From Stenopsyche tienmushanensis (Eukaryota > Arthropoda > Insecta > Trichoptera > Stenopsychidae), in assembly GCA_008973525.1 (NCBI GenBank), contig WACJ01000552.1:124001-188000 (forward strand): 64,000 nucleotides of DNA, written 5' to 3'. The notes beneath the pieces were generated by a model. It was not told the origin of the DNA, did not search any database, and worked only from the letters and a program-made list of their open reading frames with translations. Positions 23,911 to 35,480 of this stretch are shown here, one piece after another (the first letter of the stretch is position 1; each line of letters opens with the position of its first letter). The position numbers were made by a program, and so were the translations under genes.

Positions 23911-23922
23911 CACATTTATTAT
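23911..23922. repeat. Target-site duplication, right copy
   Basis: CACATTTATTAT, identical to 23707-23718. Confidence 0.9.
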
Positions 23923-25030
23923 ATCGTTCCTTATATCAATTCAGAAATTTAACAGCTACAATATCGACTGAAATTCGAGTGACTTTTAATGTTACCAATT
24001 CAAAGCGAACTGATTGACTCAACTAAAAGCACACACATTTGACGTTGATGAGAAATGCAAAATACGTGTAGATGGTAATCGCCGACAACAATGAGAACTA
24101 TCAGTCTAATATGGTTTTAGTGTCGGATTCGTTTCATAATAACAAAATGCGACAGCCAAGAAAAAAATAAATAATCGGACATGAAAGTTGCTAATAAGAG
24201 ATTATTACTGACGGCTTAATTCATATTTGGTTGATTATTTTTACGCTTATTTGGCTGAAATACAATGGCTCCCACGGCAGTGGATATTCAAGCGTGAATG
24301 TAGGATATATGTAACCGTGGTAGCCTCCACCGGTTTTACTTTTATCAATTCTTGTACATCTCGCGAAGAGATTCGGGCTTTATATTTAGGTAGATTTATT
24401 ATGTATGTAAAAGAGTACTGCCTTTGGGACCGCTTTTCCTCATGAGCATATAACCTTTTGCTGCTCGCTTTTATGACACCCGCGTGTCTTAATTGGAATC
24501 TGATAATTCATATTTGGATTGATTGACGGCGCTGAAATTTCCCCCAGTGGTCGAACCCTTAAAAATCCATTTTTATTGTGTGAAATCAAATACGATCACA
24601 TATTCATGATCTGAAACCGATACCCATGAATCTGTTTTGAATACGTTAAATCCGATATAATTTTTTTGACGATCCGTATCCGGTGGATCGTTTAAAGCTC
24701 GCCGACCACCTGTTTGGTATACCTCTTGAGGAGTATATTTTTTAGTTACACGACAGCCGTGGGTGTGATACAAGCAATCACTCCTGGAGTTTGTCACTGA
24801 CTTTATTATCGCCCAACGAATTCCTATGCACGGCATTATATCATGTCTTTTTCCCCGATGTTGCATATTGTATTACCGAAATAATTAATTGTAGTTTAGG
24901 CAGAAATCACATACTTATATGCGTATCGAATGATCATTTGCTCCAAGTTTTTTTAACATAATAATTTAAAAGCAGAGAGCACCCATTTGCGCGTCCATGA
25001 CTAACATAAATGATATGCGAACTATGCACA
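23923..25030. other. Non-coding DNA before the second recursive-type splice site
   Basis: A 72-codon plus frame (24227-24445) and a 97-codon minus frame (24573-24866) occur in a slightly GC-richer part. Neither has a recognisable domain, signal peptide or convincing codon signature. No RNA gene is seen. Confidence 0.5.
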
Positions 25031-25128
25031 TTTATTAATGAATGATTTTTTTTCTTCTTATTTCAGGTAAAGAACGCTTATTAAACCATCCATTACAAGG
25101 AAATGACATCTATACAATGTATGTAAGT
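25031..25128 (+). other. Candidate recursive splice site 2 with a 56-nt cryptic exon
   Basis: A T/C-rich tract (25045-25064) ends in TTTCAG at 25061-25066 and is followed directly by GTAAAG from 25067. A possible branch point, TTAATGA, lies about 25 bases upstream. A perfect donor, GTAAGT, starts at 25123, giving a cryptic exon of 56 nt (25067-25122); an overlapping GTATGT at 25119 would give 52 nt. The first two frames of this exon meet a stop, while the third is open. The layout matches site 1 and is on the same strand, about 21.7 kb downstream. It could instead be a genuine small cassette exon. Confidence 0.55.
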
Positions 25129-26569
25129 TTTTTTTAATACAAAACATGCATAATCGATTACATTTTATGCATAATTTTTTATCGCTGCAAGAATATCATT
25201 AGCATTCAAATCGAACTCTGATATTAAGTTATAGGGCAACTTAATAATCAATAATGGCTTAAAAATGCTTATTAAATCAGCATATTTTCATTTCACCCAG
25301 ATTTATGACCGATTTTTATCGCTAATAAATGAAAATCTTATTAAACTGAAATCTTTTTAGACCTTTATAATAAGATTTCAGTTCATTCTACTCAATATGC
25401 CAATAAAATTCGACGCGTTCATCTTAATGTACTGTGGGGTGAGCTTTCAGCGTTAAAAGCTCAAAGCATGCTACCTCCAAAGTTTGAATGATATGGATTT
25501 ATTCATGTCTTTTCCATTTGTTTGATTTGATTTGATGTTCTAGTTCTGCAATGGTGTATTTGTACTTATACTTATATATTAATAATATTGCACGTTATGA
25601 CAGAAATATAATAAACAATTTTAATTAACTTTATTAATTGCTCTTTCCGAACCAATTAATTAATAGAAACGTTGTGTAGGAATATTCAATTAAATTTCTA
25701 CGCCAATGCAATAAAATATATATTATTGCGAAATATTTGAAATGTTTGCCTTTTAGCAAATAGATGTACTTGAATGGAATATTTATAATATATTGGAATG
25801 CACTAAATTTATTTTAATATTTTGATGCTTTTAGCTTGATGCTTTTTAATTACAATTGGTTTGTATCTAATGAACCAAAATCTAATTCGAATGTATGAAT
25901 GCTTTAATATATGTACTTTTTCCGCTTAAATGTTTGATTGATTAGGTTGATAGAGCCTGAATTCCGCAATTATAATCGGTATGCATCAAGATTAAGCTGC
26001 TTCGCTTTAACATCTTGACTTTTCGCATTGAAAATATGACACGGTCTCAGACGGACCGCTGGCTCTTTATTTTCATCGGTCTATTAATGGCGGCGGCATT
26101 TGCAACGGCCCCCGAGAAATTTATAGTCGGATTCCGACGTTCCAGCATTAATAGAAGATTAAATTATAAAAGGGAATAAATGCCCTTAAGATTTTTAGTG
26201 TCGCTCATAAAATTATTCAATTCCTTTGGGAGCGGGGGCTTGTTTCCGCTACGGCAACATGGCCGCCTCACGATCTAGACCCCGGGTTAACAATTGATTG
26301 AAATCGTACCTGCAGCGTATAGCGAATCGAGTGACGCGGTCCGATCTTTAAATTGAACATTTCTCATGTTTTACAGCAGTAAATTGTCTGCATTTTTTTC
26401 CGACCAACAAAGCTATGGCCTTTAATCCGAGGATCATTGAGGATGATTCCACCCATCAAAATATTTCATATAAATGTAATATATACACATATATCCATCG
26501 AAACAATATAACGTAGAGATCATAAGAGAGAGCATCTAATAATATCATTTTCAACTTTATGCACTATAT
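25129..26569. other. AT-rich intron-like DNA
   Basis: No gene is supported. A GC-richer patch at 26035-26340, flanked by very AT-rich DNA, may be a conserved non-coding element. No open frame of note. Confidence 0.55.
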
Positions 26570-27440
26570 CCATTTTTTTCAGCATAGATGACCTCAATGG
26601 GAAACTTTTCCAAATATGAAAATTTTTCCTGTGTTGGTATTCCATAGTCTTTTATACATACTTTGAATTTGATTATTTTTAAGGTGTCATATTCGAAGGA
26701 TATATGTAGGATTTTCATTCTCCTCCCGGATTATTCAAAAAAATATTTTAAATGGAGACAATCTATATCAAATATATGGCGTAGATAAATTACCATTTTA
26801 AAACTACAAATGAAAAATAAGATATTTTTAACTTAATTTAAATAACTAGCGGTTTCGACATCTCAATGTGTTATATTCATCATCGGACATAATGATTCCT
26901 ATACATTTTTTTAAGATAAAAGATGTTTTATGTTGATATTCCAATTTATACATGGAATCGGAATTTTAATGAAGGAAACAATCTAAGAGTGAATGAAAGA
27001 TTCATAAACAGCCCTGGCCAATTTTATTATTTTCTCAGAATTGATTAATTCAGATCCAGGAAATTGGGATAAATTTATATTGAGACGATCAATTTGAAGC
27101 ATTTATAACTCCTTCTTCTTAATATATCTTATCTGTTGTCAGATGAACTCGACCTCCATAAGAGACTTTCTTGGGAAAGCATTTTTAATATAATGGATTC
27201 TCATTTCCATCCCGATTTATTTAAATAATGCTTTTAAATAGAGAAAACCTATTTCAAGCATATGATATGGACAACTTAATATTTAAAGCTGCAGGACAAA
27301 AATAAGATTATTTCAATGTAAATAAAATGATTTGTGATTTTGTCTACTTAATGTGCAATATTCATTATTTGACATATGTTTGATGATTTCCATATATTTT
27401 TCAAATGTATGACATTTTTATGACGGTATCATTTAAAGGC
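26570..27440 (-). repeat. Cluster of repeated SINE-A-like 3' parts
   Basis: Family A tail-like sequence in minus orientation recurs near 26580-26640, 26690, 26850-26945, 27110-27190 and 27345-27430. In addition, 26716-26900 and 27201-27385 are direct repeats about 485 bases apart. For example, CCCGGATTATT and ATGGAGACAATCTAT recur as CCCGATTTATT and TAGAGAAAACCTAT. The array may come from nested insertions or a local duplication of a longer element that shares the family's 3' end. Copies are diverged. Confidence 0.6.
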
Positions 27441-30120
27441 GTATCTGAACAACATCATGGATAATATCAGTATTTATCTTTTCAGCTTTTTATCAAAATT
27501 TCCTGAAAAAAAGCAGACATTTATTAAAAGATTTTAACAAAGTAGGCAGCGTTACCATAGGGTCACGCTTGATTATGCGTATTAAAGATCATTAATTTTG
27601 CATGCTTCAAAGTAATATAGAATGGATATAATTATTTCTAATCGAATTTAATGCAATGTATACAAAATATCAAGTGCTGTTTTAAAGAACTAAGGTTAAT
27701 ACATAATTAACCCTTTATAATAAAATTCGCTGCAATGTGCAGTTTGCATCATCTGCAACCGAAACGACATCTTATTTACTGCCGTCGGACTCACGCGCAC
27801 CAATTGTAAATAGCCGAGGCTGTTCCATCGAATGTTCTCCGACCACCGATGGCGACCCCTGACACTAATGATCATAACTCCATCCAAGCGGGCTTCACAA
27901 TGGGCACTTCCTACTTTATTGCCCTTAAATATAATTAGATGTGCCTTATATCTCTTTTGAGACACGATGATGAACGTCAATCATGACGCCCAGCTCCTTT
28001 TGCCCTGAAATTAAATCAGCACAACACACTCCCCCATTAGAAAATTGCAATAATTCTGAAGCCATCGATAACGCTCCTCGAGTAACTGTTAAAAATAATG
28101 CATGAAATAATGCGTCGAGAGCTCTCGAGTGCATTCTTATGCAGATCAGGTCGCAGCGCGTTAAGGCATCAATATAAATAATTTATCATTTTTTGTCCCA
28201 ACAACAATGAATGGAAGATTAAATATTTCGGGACGTTTCATAAAATATACTTTAATTACAAACCCATCATAAAATTACAATAATGACATATTGTTTTCGT
28301 CATAAATAATATCTTCGGACGTACACGAATTTTTTAACATTTACATCACGATTCCGCGCTCAGTTTGGAGAATCTTTAATTTCATCCGACTCGGACCCGG
28401 GCCCGGAGTAAAAAAGCTGTAGCATTCAACAATTGAACGAAGACATTGTGATGCAATAATGTCATAAAATGCGTCGAGACGTTTTAATTAGAGGGCAGCG
28501 TACGCGTATAGAATGTCGCCAATAATTATGCACATTCCCCATTAGCGAAGACAAATCAATACGGATATTATGTTAATAGTCGATTTGTATTACAACGAGG
28601 AAGCTGCGGTATGGAGTATCGCGTTTCCATCGGGAGATGACCCAATAATTGTTTCATGAGAACCGAAGCGATGTGCAATGCTTTATTGCCCGTGATGAAG
28701 AATCGGATGACCAAGATTGCTCTCCGTAATTGAATCCTCGTTATCTCGTAGCAAAATTAATTAGACGAAGCTGAAAAATGTTGACCGCATCGTAGCTTGT
28801 AATTCTGTACGAGATGATGCATTCGGCGGATATTTTCCGACTGGATGTGGTCAATCTGGTTCAATTACGTACCGCCCTTAGCTATCAGATATTTACATAA
28901 TGACATACCAAAATGAACAACAAAAAAAATCAAATGATTAATCCATACATTCCATATAATTAATAATAACCCACAGCACGACTAGAGAGTCGGATGAGTA
29001 GATAATCAATTGATTTTATGGCAAATGCGATGAAAAGCTCCATACAAGGCACACTTATAAAACCATAATTATATGACAAATATACAAATCATATTAATAA
29101 TTTGATGATATTATGCAATTTAAAAACTTTAATATCTATATTTTAATATTAATATTTCACTAGGCTAAGTATTACCAACTTAAAATGCAATAATTTAACA
29201 TCATTGTATGAATGGAATCAAGATCATGAACAAATTCTATTATTTGCATTTCCACGGTATAAAGCTATCTTGAATCGCCTTTTGATGAAATATTTGTATA
29301 ATATCTTCATGCAGGACTTAAAAAAATGAATAAGGAGCGACCTTCAACAATCACTGCATCTCAATTATGATCTGAGCAGGTTCTCGTTTCCCCTGGGCCA
29401 CTCGTTGCTTCTAATTATTGATGGACTTCGCCTTCAACAAAATACAATTGTTTCGATTGTTAACAAACTGCTGAATCGTGAATACCTTCTCATCCGAGAA
29501 AATGATATTCGGGATGGGTTCCACTTGCGTGTAAGTGCTTTTGCTCTTTCAAGCCGTACTTTATTCTGTTTGACATTGTGAATATTAAGGTCTTGAAATA
29601 TTTGGATCTTGTAGGCCCTCAGGTGAAGCTCATTTTTCAGTTTGGTGTGTCGTGTTATTAAAATAATTAATGGTACAATACACAAATATTTTGTTCTTGA
29701 AAATACCATAATATTAAAGCAACATTCCATTTTGATATTCTGCATAACGTGAATTTGGCTTATATAATATTATTCATTATTTACTACTTAAAAAACATTT
29801 TTTTAATGTTTTTACTATTAACGATTTATAGTTCAATACCCATTCTTAAAGCATGTATGCTATTTGCCAAAATTATACAGAACTTATTTGTGAAAATTGC
29901 TGCCAATCTTCTTTATTTTGCTAATTTTTTAGGATTTTTTTCGAAATTTCCAATTTAAATCCAAATTTTAAAATTTAGATAATTATTTCGTTCTTCATTA
30001 ACGGAAAATTTATACATTAAAAGTCAAAAAGATTCTATGACTTTCTTAGAAAATCTCCCAGGATGTTTTATTATTATATTATCTCAAAATTCCAAACACG
30101 CACATGAGATCCGAATCCTT
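27441..30120. other. AT-rich DNA with mixed patches
   Basis: No gene is supported. Minus frames at 27696-27980 (94 codons), 27946-28134 and 29434-29745 (103 codons) overlap GC-richer patches at 27760-28160 and 28340-28860. None has a domain I recognise. These patches could be conserved non-coding sequence. Confidence 0.5.
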
Positions 30121-30126
30121 CTCCCC

Positions 30127-30755
30127 ATTTGCATATATCCACAATCGTCCTCTTCGAGAATCGTCGATTTCTTCGATCATTATTTCGATTTCACGGATCA
30201 TTCCTTGAATTGGGGGGATAAAACGAACACGAGCCCGGTAGCAAAAAGAGGTGTATCCGGTACACCGCGTCCGGACAGGTAGACCTTAGCGACTCCTAAT
30301 TTATTACCCCTGTAAAACTTGCATACAATCAACGCAGGTATCTAATTGATTTGCATAATTTAAACTGCATCAAATAAACGGCTTTGCATTCATTTGCATT
30401 TCGTCACAATGAAATTGACACATAATGGGCGCCGTCCAAAGAAGAAAAAACGTGTTTGCGTTTGTCATTAGGTTCCGTTCCGTTCTTAATGGCAACCGAA
30501 AAAAATTGCAGAAAAAAGCTAAGTCGGCCCGAGTCAAAATATACCATTAATGAATAAATTACGGGATTAATTCCTTAATGAAGTGAGTGTTTTGAATTGC
30601 ATTTGCATTGGAGGAAAAATTTTTTCCGCACAGACTGACTCAAAACGTAAATATTGACACGCGAAATATCATTTAAATTAATTTATATCGAGTTTTTACG
30701 CTTTTAGCCGTGCTAAAAAATCACATCAATTAAGCACTTAAAATCCTATTTGCAT
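30127..30755 (+). promoter_or_regulatory. Cluster of five ATTTGCAT octamers, candidate POU-type enhancer
   Basis: Perfect ATTTGCAT occurs at 30127, 30349, 30392, 30601 and 30748, always in the same orientation. The octamer is the known binding site of POU-domain factors (Oct/Brn, nubbin and relatives). Between them lie homeodomain-type TAAT sites and a GGATTA site (about 30573). Elsewhere the octamer appears only every several kilobases on either strand. The surrounding sequence is of mixed composition with no long frame. An intronic developmental enhancer is an inference. An 81-codon frame at 30037-30282 overlaps the first octamer and looks like chance. Confidence 0.45.
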
Positions 30756-30765
30756 TATCGTAAAT

Positions 30766-30779
30766 TATATATATATATA
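30766..30779. repeat. (TA)7 microsatellite
   Basis: A short perfect TA alternation just after the last octamer of the cluster. Confidence 0.85.
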
Positions 30780-30981
30780 AACTAATAACACATCATGACC
30801 CGGAACTATTCATAAAAGAGTAATTCATCAACACCACCGATAATACGTACAAGGCAATTTCTAATTTAAACGCTTTAATTAGTATAAAAAAATATGTATT
30901 TTTAACATCTTATATTTGTATATGCATTGAATTTACAATAATTATTTAAAAGCTTTATTGATATCATTAACTAAAATAATG

Positions 30982-31125
30982 ACCAAATGATGATATAGTG
31001 GTTTAGATCCTGGACTCTTATTATTAAAAAAAATCGAGTTTAAATCCAGGACATTGAAAATTTGATCTAAGTTTACCCTGATTAGTAAATACCGAATCGA
31101 TTAAAAGTCACTAATAAATTTGTAC
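30982..31125 (+). mobile_element. SINE family A, plus-strand copy without a 3' end
   Basis: It starts ACCAAATGATGATATAGTGG, matching the family's first 20 bases with few changes. TTTAGATCCTGGACTC follows, then the B box GAGTTTAAATCC. After the head it passes to TTTACCCTGATTAGTAAAT, which matches a downstream part of the long form. An internal segment and the tail are therefore missing. Confidence 0.75.
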
Positions 31126-33299
31126 ATCAAAATTCCGGATCATATTTGAATCCCCTCAGATATGTATAAATATGAAAACGCCACAAATCTGAATCATAGA
31201 TGATCGTTATACGCATGCAATAAGCCGAAGGCTGTTTTAAAAATACAGATATATCAATATTTAATCAATTTCAAATTCATTGCAGATGTTGATCATATTT
31301 TCCATGTTTGACATTTTGAATCGATGTGTATTATGAAATAAAATGTGTATCATTGAGCGTGCATTGATTTGCCAGCAATAAGTATAAGTACACGATACTT
31401 AAATGTCATTTGAATCAATTTTTTGCAACAAGGAAGGTTTTAAGTGATAACTAGTGCTAATTATGATTTAAGACTCGCCTAATGACAGTTGCCGATTAAG
31501 GCTCTTATCGCGAGAGGAGAAAAAAAAAGCAACACTTGCACTTTTAATCGGTGGCACCCATTAAAGAAATGCTCGCTGATTGGATTGATTAATAAGGTAT
31601 TGAAAGTTATATTTATTTTACTAGTACCCAATCAATCATGCACGACTTTTATTTTTGGTCGTGTGTCATATGCTAATCGATGTGAAGTTTTTATCCTATG
31701 ATTCTGGTCGTTTTTCCGCGTCAGGATGCGGCCTTGGCACGGCCGAAAAAATCAAGCGATTATACTCGCAAATTACGAAAATGTCACGGAACAAATTGGA
31801 GAGTCGTAACTGATGCCATTTTGACCGGTTAGAATTTTGATTATTGTTTATGAACCTCTTCATTAGTGATAAGGCCTCGGGGCGTCGCATGCTTTGCCGT
31901 TCGGACCCCTAACATTTTTTTTGTGTGTTAAATATACGGCGGATAAGATGCAAGCTTTTGTAGATGTCTTGGTTATGGTCTTGTAGTTTTAAATTTGTTG
32001 TTTGCCGTTTTTGAGTTGGCTGAAGAAGTAGTAAAATAAATATCGTCGGGTCCTAACACGGCTCAAAGAGCTATTATGAGCCTTGCGTTTTGCTATGGTC
32101 TTTGAAGTTTATGTCTTTATTAGCAAGACGGTTCGGTGTGTAAAACATGTTTTATTCTTTTTAGAATCGTATGTCATTTAGAAATCGATATCAATCTGTT
32201 CGACATAATTGAAAATTTTCTTATGATCTTAACTAGATTAACATAATCAAGTACGCCTGAATCAAGTTTCCTATGTGCTCAGCGGTGGTTGTCCTAGTAC
32301 ACTCAATTAGATCCTTAACATTCGTTTACACATTATAATTATATCTGCACTGCATGCAGTACAGGCAGTTAATTTTGTTCGAGTATAATTTTGCTGTCGG
32401 ATCATTAAAGTGCAGCATGAACTACTTTTATTTCTAGAGGATGGGTCTCCGCGTTGCTGCAGACTTTTCTGCCAGACCAATCCATAAACCCACATTCTAG
32501 CAGTTATAGTGTAAATAAAATCGTTATTAGACGGACATTAGACGTTGGATGGTCTCGAAACCAGTTTACTCTTTTAATTACCCACTAAAGATTTTAATCG
32601 AAATACGTGATCGGCGAAGCAGGATCCGTGGGACACGAGCTATGTCTCTCGGCATCATTCACGTAGTAGCTCACGGATGGACGCACGCCTCACTTGCCAT
32701 ACATGTGTACCATGTCATGAGGTAGACCCTTAATCCGATTTGATATTTTCATCTGTTATCGGTCTTCTGGACCGGTCTGTCCCTACCAAGTGACCACTCT
32801 GGCGATCTCTGTAAATTTTGACATAACTCTTGATATGTGGGATGTTGAGCGTTATCGACTACTCACGCGGTCTAAACGCACTCGATAATAACAAATATCC
32901 GGCTGCATCCACCCTTTAAAAACAAAATGATTCAAACGATACATTCCAACATTGTGTAAGATCGCTTGCTTGTCAAGGGTTCGTCCGTTCGGGAATCGTC
33001 CCAATATTGACTTTTTCAGATTTAGAAAATCAAGCTTAATCTCTTTGATGATCGATCAGAAATATTTATTCAATAAAAACTATTGTAGACTAATTGGACT
33101 CAATTCCAAATAGATTCACATTTGTATGCACAAAACATTAAAGCAAATGCATAGAAAATATGTATGTACAAATTTAAGTTACCATCCTGACTCGAAAACG
33201 CTTTTTTTTGTACAAGTTTTTATCTATTAAAACTAGTCGATAATTATTGTTGCGTGAATTAAACAATATCAAAACATAACAACAACTTTTCAGTAAAAT
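31126..33299. other. Mixed non-coding DNA
   Basis: No gene is supported. GC-richer patches at 31690-31910 and 32420-32990 hold short conflicting frames of 62-70 codons. A 12-base palindrome, ACTGCATGCAGT, lies at 32349-32360. Confidence 0.5.
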
Positions 33300-33545
33300 C
33301 AACGAGGTCATTTAGAGTAGTTTTCCACTATCTCTTGAGGAAAACTACTCAGTCTTTACAAATTTCCCACACACCCTATCGAGATGTTCATCTAGGTGGC
33401 TCGCTGGTTGAGCGTTCTAAATGAAACTCGTAAGTCATGCTACCTTCTATCGAGCGAACGAGGAGATGAATGTATGATACAGACGAATTGTATGTAACAC
33501 CTTCCTGTGAATGGATATTGAAGAGACCCTAGTCCTGCAGTGGAC
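33300..33545 (+). mobile_element. Repeat family B, copy 1 with a tRNA-like segment
   Basis: The 3' part (33452-33544) matches 40165-40257 at about 92% identity by eye. It runs from GAGCGAACGAGGAGATGAATG to GACCCTAGTCCTGCAGTGGA. Upstream, TGGCTCGCTGGTTGAGCG (33397-33414) resembles the D-arm/A-box of a tRNA, but no good B box follows. The start (33303-33330) also matches the 40.1-kb copy. It is probably a SINE or LINE-derived non-autonomous element. Confidence 0.7.
33315..33350. other. Perfect 12-bp hairpin inside repeat B
   Basis: GAGTAGTTTTCC (33315-33326) is the exact reverse complement of GGAAAACTACTC (33339-33350), with a 12-base loop. The left arm is shared with the 40.1-kb copy; the right arm is not, so the palindrome is specific to this copy. 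Confidence 0.8.
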
Positions 33546-34689
33546 TGTTTGTGGCTGCACTATGATGATGTTGATAAAGATATTGCAATAGTCAAATTCC
33601 GCAAAATTAAATACTAAATCAAATAATAAAGTCGATTTCATAAATAATGATCTTTTCGACATCAACATGCATCGTATTACTAACAACCGTTATACAAATA
33701 CTACTCAATAGGATGATTCAAAGGAGGCGAAAAGGATACCAGTTGTCGAAGCATTCAAGAATCGTAAAATGCTTTTATTGATGGGCATAAATGAAAACCA
33801 CCCATTATTCATCACTCAAAAATCCTCAAAGATCTTTAATGGATTACCATCCCAACATAAACGCTGTAATTATACGGTTTTGGTTTGTTTTGTGTATTTT
33901 TATGTTATTTGTTTATTAGAATTTTGTTATTGCTGTAACTGATATCTTATTATGCAATGAAAAATACACCAAACACAATGATTTATGCCCGTGTAATAAA
34001 GTATGTGTATTTACTTTCTAGCGCCATCAATTTTGTTGACCAAAGACTTAAAAATGAGGACGATTTTATAAGATATTTGGACGGATTACAAATGAAGATT
34101 AGTTGAATTTTGAAACGTAAAAGGTTGTATTATCGATAAAAACGCGGATAAATAATTAGCATAAAAATATTATCTTTTTTTAAATCAATCAATCAATGTA
34201 CATTTTGAAAATAAAATGCTTATAATTCGATTCTCAAGCTTCCAATCAAATTTCTAGAATGTAAAAATATGATTTTTTCATACGAAATGTACAGAAATTG
34301 CCATAAAAATATTGGTTTTTTATGTTAAAAAAAATTATTTACATGATTTCTGTATTTTATATGAAAACTATTCACAAACCCTATAAAAATTGCCACAAAA
34401 ACGCCTTCGATATGTTTATGAATATTAACGATATTCTAGTCCTCCAAAATATTGCATTATGTTGTTGATGATATTAAACTAGATTATTATTTAAATGATG
34501 ATCGGCGCGCTTTACAGTTACATTGCATCGTACAATGTCCTTTGCCCAATTGTTCATATTTGTGTCATATTCAAATATCAATTTCCTTGTCACATTAATG
34601 TGACGCATCCTACATACCAAATCGACGTTATATGAGATATCATCTACTTTGCATGGAATCATGTCGTCTATTTGTATAAATCTTTAAAT
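33546..34689. other. AT-rich non-coding DNA
   Basis: Nothing beyond short chance frames and a few (AATC)n-like bases near 34186 is seen. Confidence 0.6.
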
Positions 34690-35480
34690 CATGGTGTATT
34701 TTGATTTGCCTGGTTCGCCGTCTAGAATAAGTTAGCAGACACTTACATACATTATGAAGCCGATTGCGCCGATATGCAATCTTGCATCTCCCATAGAATT
34801 CTGATGATTGAAGCAATAGTTCACTCGGTCGGCTTCGCCGTGCTGGCCTTTCCCAGAAATTTTCGAATGCATCGCATGAATAATAAATGAATTCCTGCAT
34901 GTAAAAAAAATCCCGATGCAGCTCCACTCTAGCATAAGCGAATCTCCAACGAGGGACTATGATAATGCGAACTGTACTCGCGTGTTTTTATGATGTAACA
35001 TGACGCTTGAATGGCTTCGAACTGGTGTCGTATATGTCGACTGCCTGAAAAAATGATGCCAGCAAGAGGTTCTAGAAATGCGACTGGATAATAACATTAA
35101 TAACGACGAAGGCAATAATGACGATGGCTGAGAAGACAACTCGATGTGGCCATTCCCCGAAATCGTAACCGGGGTGATATGAGCGCCGCTTGCTGATTTA
35201 TTATCGCGACATCATCGCGACAAGGAATGTTCCTTTTTCTTTAGCACTCGGACGAGGGAGTGTCGCATTCTAACAAAAATTCCTGTTGCACAATATAAAT
35301 TTGCGTATGCATATTTGCCCGCCCCAAAAATGCAACTATGCAGGTGGCTGGTGTCCTGCCTGGTGAAATTTTAATTTGGACGCTCCAAAACCTGAAAGTG
35401 TTCCCGCAGTCACGCATACCCGCGGACCTGGTCACTCTTACGTCATATGCACCGATCCTCAACATGTGTGACAAAAAATA
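34690..35480. other. GC-richer block with exon-like features
   Basis: Composition is more balanced than in the flanks, and frames are open on both strands. On the minus strand there is a splice-bounded segment (34747-34894) and a 41-codon open stretch (35075-35197) with one convincing hydrophobic membrane-like segment. On the plus strand a frame from ATG 35338 runs 78 codons. No family is recognised and the frames conflict, so at most some are real. Confidence 0.35.
34747..34894 (-). CDS. Candidate minus-strand internal exon, function unknown
   Basis: Read on the minus strand, a T-run and ACATGCAG form a 3' splice site just before 34894, and GTAAGT follows 34747. This bounds a 148-nt segment. 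Two of its three frames are open. One reads ...SKISGKGQHGEADRVNYC... and the other EFIYYSCDAFENFWERPARR.... Neither resembles a domain I know, and no partner exon can be assigned. It is antisense to the inferred large plus-strand gene, so it would belong to a nested gene. A chance pairing of splice-like motifs is quite possible in a window of this size. Confidence 0.2.

Noticed and set aside
24573..24866. 97-codon minus-strand frame that reads somewhat like a protein
   Set aside because: No domain, no codon-position bias clear by eye, and several frames this long are expected by chance.
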